Assembly (NCBI GenBank): GCA_002167945.1
Contig: NHDB01000013.1
Span: 1-15,347, forward strand
Direction of reading: 5' to 3'
Source: Flavobacteriaceae bacterium TMED48
GTDB lineage: Bacteria > Bacteroidota > Bacteroidia > Flavobacteriales > Flavobacteriaceae
Length of the DNA: 15,347 nucleotides
Positions 8,021 to 15,042 of this stretch are shown piece by piece. Both the position numbers and the translations under genes were made by a program. The notes under the pieces are model-generated. The model saw nothing but the letters and a program-made list of their open reading frames with translations. It was not told the origin of the DNA and made no database searches. Every line of letters begins with the position of its first letter. Position 1 is the first letter of the stretch.

Positions 8021-9904
8021 TTAATACCCAGGGTTTTGTAATAAAGATGGGTCACGATCGATTTCATTTTGAGGGATCGGCATAAAATATACATGATCTC
8101 TCCAAACTCTATTTTCAAATACGATGTCTGTTGGTCTGTAAGTATAGTCAAAGTCATCCGTACTCTTTCTGTAATTTGCTGGTGTCATAGAGCTACCCGA
8201 TTTTTGAGTTGCTTGAATCAGTGTTTGTTGTACTTGCTTGTCTAAGGAATAAGGTCCTTCCAACCAGCGCTTCATATCAAACAAACGTGCATCTTCATTT
8301 ACGAGCTCTTTATCCCGCTCTCTTTTGTACACCTCAACTAGCGCAGCACCAGATTCTGTAACATCAGGAAGACCATTTCTATAGCGAAGCTTATTTAACC
8401 AAGCTTTAGCGTCAGATTCTTGCCCTAGATTAATACTTGCTTCCACATAGTTCAATAGAATTTCAGTATATCTCAGATAAGGTGCGTCAACTTTTTGAAG
8501 GTTGTTTGGCCATGATGCTGGTAAATACGGATCAGCAAACTTTTTAAAGTAGTATCCAGTTCTCGAACCGTTCCAGTCTTCAATTGGTCCTTGACGAGTA
8601 TCGACACCGTTTACAATAGTTCCATCAGAGAAGGTGTAATACCCTGTTTGAATTTCGTTAAAGTTGTCAAATTTCGTTACATCACTAGTTCTTACTTTCC
8701 AAGGTGCTCCATCAAACAATAGGGTAGAGTAAAAACGCGCTTCACGATTTGAATAGGGATCCGCAGCATGCTCTGGGTTGTTCCAATCAAATTCGGTACC
8801 GTCTGCTAAACTATACTTAGAAGCTAAGGCTTCCGTTGGAGTAGTTCCAGCCCATTCGTGGTAACCGTTAGGTCCGTGATAAAGGGCGACCATACCAGGT
8901 CCTTGGGACCAACCATCACCACCTGGATAGGTTCTAGAACCGTACCCAAATCCTTCGATCATACGTCCCCAGATAAAGTCTTGATTTTTGTCTCCTTGTA
9001 GCCAGATGTCTTCATAATTCTGCTTAGCTTCTTCAAATGAAGCAGGTGCAGCATAATCTAACTTATATCCTGATGTAGCATCTAAAAGCGCTTTAGAAGC
9101 AGCTTTTGCAGCTTGCCAGCGTTGCTCTTGAGAACCACCAGTATGTCCTATAAGGGCTTTATTGCCATAAGAAGCTAGTGTAGAAACACCACCTACTTTA
9201 GATGGCTCGTATAAATCACTTGCCGCATGGGTTAGCACTCTAGATTTAAGTGCAAGGGCTGTGATTTTATGAGCTCTTGCTTTGTCTTGAGGTGCGTCTT
9301 CCAATAACGATATAGCCTGATCCACATCAGAAATAATCTGGTTGATGGTGGCTTCAAAACTGGATCTAGGATTTTCAGCGTCGCTTTCTAAAGAAAGGGG
9401 TTCTGTCAATAGAACGATACCTCCATACTGTCTCATTAACTGAGTAAAGAAATAGCCACGCATAAAGTAAGCTTCTCCTAACAGTCTTTTTGTAAGACCA
9501 GCATCTAATCCGCCTTCGTTTTCAGTCAGCTTTTGGATTGCAATATTCGCACTACGAATAAAAGGATACAGTTGTGTCCAACTGAACCATTGCATATCCA
9601 TATAGCCGCCTGAAGGGTTCATTTTTCCTTCTGTGTAGCCATCCACTCCACGGCCTGGGTGCGTAAACACCGCTTGGTCGGTAAAGGCATCAGTAGTTTC
9701 TTCACGGGTCAGGGTTCCTGCCCATGTTCCTTGATACAAGTCAAGTACAGCCGCTTCAGCCAATTTGGACGATGACCAAACGTTTGACTCAGCAATTTCG
9801 CTCAGTGGGGTAGTACTTAAAAAATCATCTTGGCAACTAATTATTGCCGAAACAAACATAAATCCACCTGCAATTCTCAGTAAAATCTTCTTCATTCTCA
9901 TCAT
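8021..9904 (-). CDS. susD-like: SusD/RagB-family nutrient-binding outer-membrane lipoprotein
   Basis: A 627-residue surface lipoprotein that forms the lid and substrate-capture partner of the SusC transporter. The signal peptide ends SAIISC-QDDFL, with the lipidated Cys near residue 24. Then comes the typical N-terminus (LSTTPLSEI, NVWSSSKLAEAAV). The TPR-containing core follows (RLLGEAYFMRGYFFTQLMRQYGG, split here as LLGEAYFMRGYFF and TQLMRQYGGIVLL). The C-terminus is YFMPIPQNEIDRDPSLLQNPGY (last part IDRDPSLLQNPGY), a standard SusD ending. Family members are usually about 500-600 residues, so this one is slightly long. Candidate starts are ATGs at 9904, 9901 and 9895; the first is given, but MKKILLRIAG from 9895 would be an equally good signal. 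It lies 6 bp after susC and before a terminator, so the pair forms the core transcript. The substrate cannot be deduced. Confidence 0.96.
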   Translation of the reverse strand: MMRMKKILLRIAGGFMFVSAIISCQDDFLSTTPLSEIAESNVWSSSKLAEAAVLDLYQGTWAGTLTREETTDAFTDQAVFTHPGRGVDGYTEGKMNPSGGYMDMQWFSWTQLYPFIRSANIAIQKLTENEGGLDAGLTKRLLGEAYFMRGYFFTQLMRQYGGIVLLTEPLSLESDAENPRSSFEATINQIISDVDQAISLLEDAPQDKARAHKITALALKSRVLTHAASDLYEPSKVGGVSTLASYGNKALIGHTGGSQEQRWQAAKAASKALLDATSGYKLDYAAPASFEEAKQNYEDIWLQGDKNQDFIWGRMIEGFGYGSRTYPGGDGWSQGPGMVALYHGPNGYHEWAGTTPTEALASKYSLADGTEFDWNNPEHAADPYSNREARFYSTLLFDGAPWKVRTSDVTKFDNFNEIQTGYYTFSDGTIVNGVDTRQGPIEDWNGSRTGYYFKKFADPYLPASWPNNLQKVDAPYLRYTEILLNYVEASINLGQESDAKAWLNKLRYRNGLPDVTESGAALVEVYKRERDKELVNEDARLFDMKRWLEGPYSLDKQVQQTLIQATQKSGSSMTPANYRKSTDDFDYTYRPTDIVFENRVWRDHVYFMPIPQNEIDRDPSLLQNPGY

Positions 9905-9910
9905 GTTTAA

Positions 9911-12900
9911 TTAAAAGGTTATTTGTATTCCGGTTATTATTGTTTTCAAAAGCGGATAGGCACCACCGTTATTTACGTTGCCTCCACCTGCATTTCTAGT
10001 ATTATTGATATTTGCTCCATTTTGTAAAACTTCAGGGTCAAATGGGAAATCAGTTATTGTTATTAGGTTAGTACCTGTAAGAGACAATCTGATACTGTCT
10101 GCATTAATTCGACTAGTGATTGAATCACTAAAATTATATCCTAATTCTAATGTCTTTAGTCGAATAAAGTCACGAGTGATTAAAGCGTAATCAGTTTGAC
10201 CTGAATACCACTGATCACCACGATCTGCTAAACGTGGAGCCGGAGCATTTGTATTTTCCAATGACCAAGCTCTTTCAAAAACATCACGCTGAACATTGGC
10301 AAGGGTTCCTGACATAAAACTCCATTCGTATTGACTATATCCTCCTGCAGCACCGTTCCAGTACATATTAAAATCAAAGTTTTTATAAGTAATGGCTGTA
10401 TTGAATCCAAATTGAGTATCAGCAAATGCGCTTCCGCCAACACGTGTTCTGTCTGCAGGAGTAATTTTACCATCTCCATTAATATCAACTACTCTAGCGT
10501 CACCAGGCTTAAGCAATGGGGCAATAGCACTGTAATCTAGACTTTCTGAATCAATTTCCGATTGAGAACGGAAAACACCATCAAATTCATATCGCAATGG
10601 TCTTCCTAGTTCACCGCCTGTTTCTCTTTGCCACGGACGATCCGCTAAATCTGGTTCGTCAACGAACAATAATTTATTATTTGAATCACTAACATTAAAG
10701 GTGAAATTATATGTAAGACCAGAGCTTGTTTCACCGTTAAATCCAGCTGTTACCTCTATACCTTTATTTTCAAATTCCCCGATGTTTTGGGCTGGTGGTG
10801 TAATACCACTATAAGAAGGTAAAGTTTTGTTTGGTAATGTTAAGATATCTTCTCTTAAATTTCTGAAATATTCAAAACCAAAAGATAATCTGTTATTTAA
10901 AGTTTTTAAATCAATACCAATATTGGATGAAGTCTGCGTCTCCCAAGTTACATTAGGATTTGGAACCTTTGTTTCGAAAGCAGTTGTGACAACATCACCT
11001 AAGCTTGTTGCAGAAAATCCATAAGAAGCAAGGAATTGGAAAGCAGCAACATTATCATTACCTAGCTGTCCCCATGAACCTCTTAACTTAGCATAATCCA
11101 AGAAACCAACTGAATCAAAGAAACTTTCTTCAGATAAAACCCAACCTACTGAAGCTCCTGGAAAGACTCCATATCTTGTAGCTTCAGGGAATAAGTATGA
11201 GCCATCATAAGTGACAACTGCTTCTAAAAGATATTTTTCCTTGTAGTTATAGTTCAAACGACCATAGTAATGAATACGAGCAATTTCGTTTCCAGTACCC
11301 TGACTGAACTGTCCGTCTTGGCCACCAAAGCTCAACTGATCTAAATCATTAGAAAGGAAGAAGCGTTTAAAAGCTCTCATAAAACTTAATTCAGATTGCT
11401 CTCGCGTAATTCCTCCTAAGATTTTGAAGTAGTTATCACCAAAGTCTTTTTCGTATGATGCATTAAATATGGCAGTAATGTCTGTTCTTGTAGTATGATC
11501 TTGACGTAAGCTAGGATCTCCAGGACCGCGATCTGCAGCCGTTAGACCTGATGAGTCTTTATTTATCCCATCCCAAGTATAAAGTTGCCATGGTCTTTGC
11601 CATAATTTTTGGCTAAAATTCATTTTATCATAAGAAACAATTCCCTTAATCAAAAGTCCCTCAACACCTGGCACATCAAAATTGATTCCTATGTTACTTT
11701 GGACAAAGTTCGTACTTCTGTCGTTATAACCTGGCTCATCAGTTACTCGAATCGCTGGATTGTTACCGTTTTCAATGTCAGGACCGTACTCTCCTGTTGG
11801 CCAATAAGCAGGGAACCAAGGATATTGACGTACTAAGTCATTAAAAACACCTGAGGGTGCATTTGTTGCAGTTAAATTTTCTTCCTGTCTTGAGTATAAT
11901 CCAACATCAACACTCAAAAAGTCATTGATTTTTGCATCAAGATTTAAACGAAGATCATATTGGGTAAACCCTTTTGGTGCATTTTTAAAATTAACGTCCT
12001 GTCTTAAGTAACCAGCAGAAGCCAAATAATTTACATTTTCATCTCCGCCAGTGATTTGAACGTTCTGCCTTGTGGTGGGAGCATTTCTTCGTTGCACTTC
12101 TTCCATCCAATCTGTATCTGGGTAGTTCCAAAGATCTGTCCCAGCAGCTGTATTTTGAATTCGGTCAGTAGAATAGGTTGGGTTTAATACCTCACCATTA
12201 GGTCTTGTAAAAGGTTGTCCCCGACTAGCATTCGCAGCTTGCCATTCGTTAACAGGAAGTTTATATACATTTAAAACGTTTACCAAATCCATATATTCAG
12301 CACCAGTTAGCATATCTGGTGTTGTTGTAAAATTTTGCCAGCCATAGTTTGAGGTAATTTTCACTTTGGCATCTCCTTCTTTACCTCTTTTGGTTGTGAT
12401 CAGTATTACACCATTTGCTGCACGAGCTCCGTAAATGGCAGCAGATGCATCTTTTAATACGGAAATACTTTCGATATCAGCAGGATTAATCCTTGCAAGA
12501 CCTCCAGCACGATCAGGGATTCCATCAATTACTATGAGTGCAGAAGAGTTATTAAAGGTATTTGTACCCCGGACTCGTATGGCAGGATTATCTGCTCCAG
12601 GAGCGCCATTACCTGTGTCAATGAAAAGACCAGCAACTTTACCAGCTAAAGCTGTACCTAAGTTTGGAGAGGACGACTTTTCAAGTTCGTCACCTCCTAT
12701 TGCTGCAACAGAACCTGTGAGAGTTGCTTTTCTTTGAGTTCCGTAACCCGTAACAACAACTTCTTGAAGTTCATCTGCGCCTGAGACCATAGTAATGTTA
12801 TAGGAATCAGAATCTGCAGTTACTTCTTGGGTGATAAATCCAATATAAGAAAATACTAAAGTTGAATTTTCGTCCGCTACAGTGATGGTAAAATTACCGT

Positions 12901-13081
12901 CAAAATCTGAGGTGGTACCGTTAGAGGTTCCTTTTTCGACAACAGTAACCCCCGGAAGTGGACCGGTTTCGTCAGTAACAGAACCAGAAATAGTCTGCTG
13001 GGCATACAGGTTACCAAATGCTAATACAAACAGCATTAGTAGATAATCACACGCGCCAATTTTAAATTGTTTTGATTTCAT
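9911..13081 (-). CDS. susC-like: SusC/RagA-family TonB-dependent outer-membrane transporter
   Basis: A 1056-residue TonB-linked transporter that imports an oligomer captured by the SusD partner. In order: signal peptide (cleavage near LYA-QQ, about residue 27); carboxypeptidase-regulatory-like beta domain (about 29-100: ISGSVTDE, PLPGVTVVEKGTSNGTTSDFDG); the EVVVTGYGTQRK segment at about 107-118 at the TonB-box/plug boundary; plug domain with RVRGTNTFN, LIVIDGIPD and SVLKDASAAIYGARAANGVI; then the 22-strand-type barrel ending in a terminal Phe (GIQITF). An EF-hand-like loop DINGDGKITPAD, common in this family, lies near residue 865. There is no N-terminal secretin/TonB (STN) domain, so anti-sigma/ECF signalling through the receptor is not expected; this fits regulation by the divergent LytTR gene. 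It is the first gene of the operon, with susD 6 bp downstream. Confidence 0.97.
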   Translation of the reverse strand: MKSKQFKIGACDYLLMLFVLAFGNLYAQQTISGSVTDETGPLPGVTVVEKGTSNGTTSDFDGNFTITVADENSTLVFSYIGFITQEVTADSDSYNITMVSGADELQEVVVTGYGTQRKATLTGSVAAIGGDELEKSSSPNLGTALAGKVAGLFIDTGNGAPGADNPAIRVRGTNTFNNSSALIVIDGIPDRAGGLARINPADIESISVLKDASAAIYGARAANGVILITTKRGKEGDAKVKITSNYGWQNFTTTPDMLTGAEYMDLVNVLNVYKLPVNEWQAANASRGQPFTRPNGEVLNPTYSTDRIQNTAAGTDLWNYPDTDWMEEVQRRNAPTTRQNVQITGGDENVNYLASAGYLRQDVNFKNAPKGFTQYDLRLNLDAKINDFLSVDVGLYSRQEENLTATNAPSGVFNDLVRQYPWFPAYWPTGEYGPDIENGNNPAIRVTDEPGYNDRSTNFVQSNIGINFDVPGVEGLLIKGIVSYDKMNFSQKLWQRPWQLYTWDGINKDSSGLTAADRGPGDPSLRQDHTTRTDITAIFNASYEKDFGDNYFKILGGITREQSELSFMRAFKRFFLSNDLDQLSFGGQDGQFSQGTGNEIARIHYYGRLNYNYKEKYLLEAVVTYDGSYLFPEATRYGVFPGASVGWVLSEESFFDSVGFLDYAKLRGSWGQLGNDNVAAFQFLASYGFSATSLGDVVTTAFETKVPNPNVTWETQTSSNIGIDLKTLNNRLSFGFEYFRNLREDILTLPNKTLPSYSGITPPAQNIGEFENKGIEVTAGFNGETSSGLTYNFTFNVSDSNNKLLFVDEPDLADRPWQRETGGELGRPLRYEFDGVFRSQSEIDSESLDYSAIAPLLKPGDARVVDINGDGKITPADRTRVGGSAFADTQFGFNTAITYKNFDFNMYWNGAAGGYSQYEWSFMSGTLANVQRDVFERAWSLENTNAPAPRLADRGDQWYSGQTDYALITRDFIRLKTLELGYNFSDSITSRINADSIRLSLTGTNLITITDFPFDPEVLQNGANINNTRNAGGGNVNNGGAYPLLKTIITGIQITF

Positions 13082-13296
13082 ATTTTGTTAAAGTTTAAGT
13101 TTTATAGTAATAAAAGTTTGTAAAAGTAAATTTTACTAAACTCAATTACTGGTACAAATCAAATTTGATAAATAAAATTCGTTCAGCAAAGCATAAAAAT
13201 AGAATTATACGTTTTTTACACACAAAAGCTAATTTTTTGTATACAAAATCAATTTTAAATTTATATTAGGGCAATTTTTGCTTTAAAAATATACAA
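13082..13296. promoter_or_regulatory. Divergent intergenic region between susC and the LytTR regulator gene
   Basis: A strongly AT-rich gap of 215 bp that must hold the promoters of both divergent genes. No exact TAnnTTTG box was found on either strand. The nearest minus-strand candidate is TACTTTTA (complement of 13121-13128), with a TTG 14 bp upstream, shorter spacing than usual. The gap contains a 14-bp palindrome (13235-13248), a short inverted repeat AGTAAA-T-TTTACT (13125-13137), and a near match to the LytTR half-site consensus, TACGTTTTT (13208-13216). Confidence 0.5.
13235..13248. promoter_or_regulatory. Perfect palindrome TTTTGTATACAAAA, candidate operator
   Basis: A 14-bp perfect palindrome 49 bp upstream of the regulator ATG and about 154 bp upstream of the susC ATG. 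A near copy (TTTTGTATACGAAC) lies at 14915-14928, upstream of the SUMF1-family gene, and the half TATACAAA recurs at 13290-13297, 50 bp away. Its place in a regulator/target gap and its recurrence suggest a binding site. It is not the direct-repeat layout known for LytTR proteins, so which protein binds is open. Confidence 0.4.
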
Positions 13297-14871
13297 ATGT
13301 CAAAATCAGATATACATAAAAAAATAACTATTGCATTTTTATTATATCTATTGGTCTTTAATATTTCCTATTCTCAGACCGATAGATTAGATAGGAGTTT
13401 TGAAAATATAAATTATTATAATTTACTTTTTTACAATGAAATTTGTCAAAATTATCCTCAGGGGAAAATTAAACTTCCCGGTATTTATCCTCTGCCTAAT
13501 TATGATTTAAAAACCAATTTACTTTCTTTCCAAACAGAATTTACTTTAAAATATCCTAATGCAAAAACTCAAATAATTTTCGAAAGTGGATTTAGTGATC
13601 AGGGAATGATACTTGTCAATGATCAATTTATTGATCAAAATATTATTAAAGGAAATGAAGGCTATTCCCATACGATTCCTAACGATGTTTTAAAAGAAGG
13701 GGCAAATAAAATCACATTGCTTATCATATTTCATTCCCCTATATGGAATTTTGAAGGAGATATTTATATAGAAAATGGTCTTGAGAAAATTTATCTAAAC
13801 GGATTATGGGATCATACGATTCATAAAAACTTAGAAAATAATTTTCAAAGGAAACCAACTCAGGGTCTTGATCTATTGTCTTTTATAGATGTTGACTTAA
13901 GTCGATATACTTTAAACCAATACGTGGACATAGATTGGTCTAAAACCGACCTTCCAATTTCCATTGAATCACTTTATGATGATAAATACCTCAATGGTTT
14001 ATTCTGTTTTAGAAAAACAATCCCACTTGACTCAATTCCAGAAGAAGGTTTTGTGTTGAGTATTGGCAATGGGATTGATGATTATGATAGGTTTTATGTC
14101 AATGGATTTTTAATCGGATCAACAGACTGTTTCTCTTGTAAAAGAAATTATAGAATTCCCAAGGAATTTTTAAGGAAGGAAAATACGTTTACATTTTTTG
14201 TTGTAGATAAAGATGGTCCAGGGGGAATATTAAGTCCAATATTACTAAAAAGTAATAACAATTCGACTGATATCTCCGATCAATGGTCCTATAGAAAACT
14301 CCTCGAGTTACAAATGCTGGTTACATTAAAAAATAACATTGACAACAAATCATTTTTTACTAAGTCTGATTTTAAGTTTTATGATCTAGTAGGAAATGAA
14401 CTGAGTTTTAAAAGCTTGCTGGTTAAAGACGATAAATCGAATGCAATTATCATACTTGTATTGATTGTAATTCTTCTCTTTATCATTGTTTTGTTCCTAT
14501 TCTATAGATTCAATAAAAAAAATCAACTTCCAATCAAAGAAACCATTATAGAAGAGAGTATTCCAAAATTTATATTTATACGTGCTGATAGGGCTAATCA
14601 TAAAATTTTAATTGATGATATTTTATCAGTGGAAGGAAAAAAGGATTATGTAAAACTTCAGTTGGATTCAAAATCGTATTTAGTCCGAAAAAATTTAAAG
14701 ACTTTTTTGATGGATTTGCCAAGCTCAAAATTTGCTAGAATCAGCAAATCTGTAGCTGTTAATCTTGAAAAGATATCGAAAATTGAGAAAAACATCGTTT
14801 ATCTGAATTCGGAGGATTATCATCTAATAAGCAAGAACTATGTCAATGATATTAATGATCTATTGATATGA
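13297..14871 (+). CDS. Membrane-spanning LytTR transcriptional regulator with duplicated jelly-roll sensor
   Basis: A 524-residue protein with an unusual one-component layout. Residues 1-27 are a signal peptide (ending ISYSQ). Residues about 75-160 and 233-318 are two related beta-sandwich modules resembling galactose-binding-like domains. The second has LSIGNGIDDYDRFYVNGFLIGS and YRIPKEFLRKENTFTF (shown in parts: GIDDYDRFYVNGFLIG), strongly like the accessory jelly-rolls of sialate O-acetylesterases and GH2 enzymes; IYLNGLWDHTI at about 165-175 matches the same context. Residues 382-404 are one transmembrane helix, followed by the basic YRFNKKN. Residues about 426-522 are a LytTR DNA-binding domain (IDDILSVEGKKDYVKL, YLVRKNLK, FARISKSVAVNLEKI, VYLNS). 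There is no receiver or kinase domain. It is divergent from susC, so it is the likely regulator of susCD. The gene is clearly more AT-rich than susC and susD. The domain calls are firm for LytTR, moderate for the sensor. Confidence 0.88.
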   Translation: MSKSDIHKKITIAFLLYLLVFNISYSQTDRLDRSFENINYYNLLFYNEICQNYPQGKIKLPGIYPLPNYDLKTNLLSFQTEFTLKYPNAKTQIIFESGFSDQGMILVNDQFIDQNIIKGNEGYSHTIPNDVLKEGANKITLLIIFHSPIWNFEGDIYIENGLEKIYLNGLWDHTIHKNLENNFQRKPTQGLDLLSFIDVDLSRYTLNQYVDIDWSKTDLPISIESLYDDKYLNGLFCFRKTIPLDSIPEEGFVLSIGNGIDDYDRFYVNGFLIGSTDCFSCKRNYRIPKEFLRKENTFTFFVVDKDGPGGILSPILLKSNNNSTDISDQWSYRKLLELQMLVTLKNNIDNKSFFTKSDFKFYDLVGNELSFKSLLVKDDKSNAIIILVLIVILLFIIVLFLFYRFNKKNQLPIKETIIEESIPKFIFIRADRANHKILIDDILSVEGKKDYVKLQLDSKSYLVRKNLKTFLMDLPSSKFARISKSVAVNLEKISKIEKNIVYLNSEDYHLISKNYVNDINDLLI

Positions 14872-15042
14872 TAATAAAATTCCATAAGATGCTTCAAGTA
14901 CTCAAAAAAAATCATTTTGTATACGAACTTACCTTATGTTGTATTTATAAATTTCTTTAAATCACCTATTTTCCTTAATATTATATTAGAATACCCTATA
15001 CTATTTATAGGTTTGAATTTAACTTACTAATTATATAATCAC
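14872..15042 (+). promoter_or_regulatory. Intergenic region with candidate promoter for the SUMF1-family gene
   Basis: A 171-bp AT-rich gap. TAGGTTTG at 15008-15015 matches the Bacteroidota -7 consensus TAnnTTTG exactly. A weak -33 element, TTA at 14986-14988, lies 19 bp upstream, the expected spacing. Transcription would start near 15020, giving a leader of about 20 nt before the TTG at 15043. No convincing terminator follows the LytTR gene, so read-through from it is also possible. Confidence 0.45.
14915..14928. promoter_or_regulatory. Near copy of the divergent-gap palindrome
   Basis: TTTTGTATACGAAC matches 12 of 14 bases of the palindrome at 13235-13248, including the full left half and the GTATAC core. 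It lies between the LytTR gene and the SUMF1-family gene, about 80 bp upstream of the candidate -7 element at 15008. This would suit an activator site for the downstream gene. Confidence 0.3.

Noticed and set aside
7948..8157. Upstream extension of the CRTAC1-like gene to an ATG at 8157
   Set aside because: The extra 70 codons run through the end of susD and the terminator hairpin, and a good lipoprotein signal begins at 7947.
9978..11836. Several plus-strand and one minus-strand short open frames within susC
   Set aside because: All overlap the intact TonB-dependent transporter frame and lack signal peptides or known motifs.
12435..12737. A 100-codon plus-strand open frame within susC
   Set aside because: It lies opposite the conserved plug domain of susC and shows no recognisable protein features.
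13082..13296. Canonical TAnnTTTG promoter for susC or for the LytTR gene
   Set aside because: All TTTG and CAAA occurrences in the gap were checked and none has TA at the required distance, so no promoter position is claimed.
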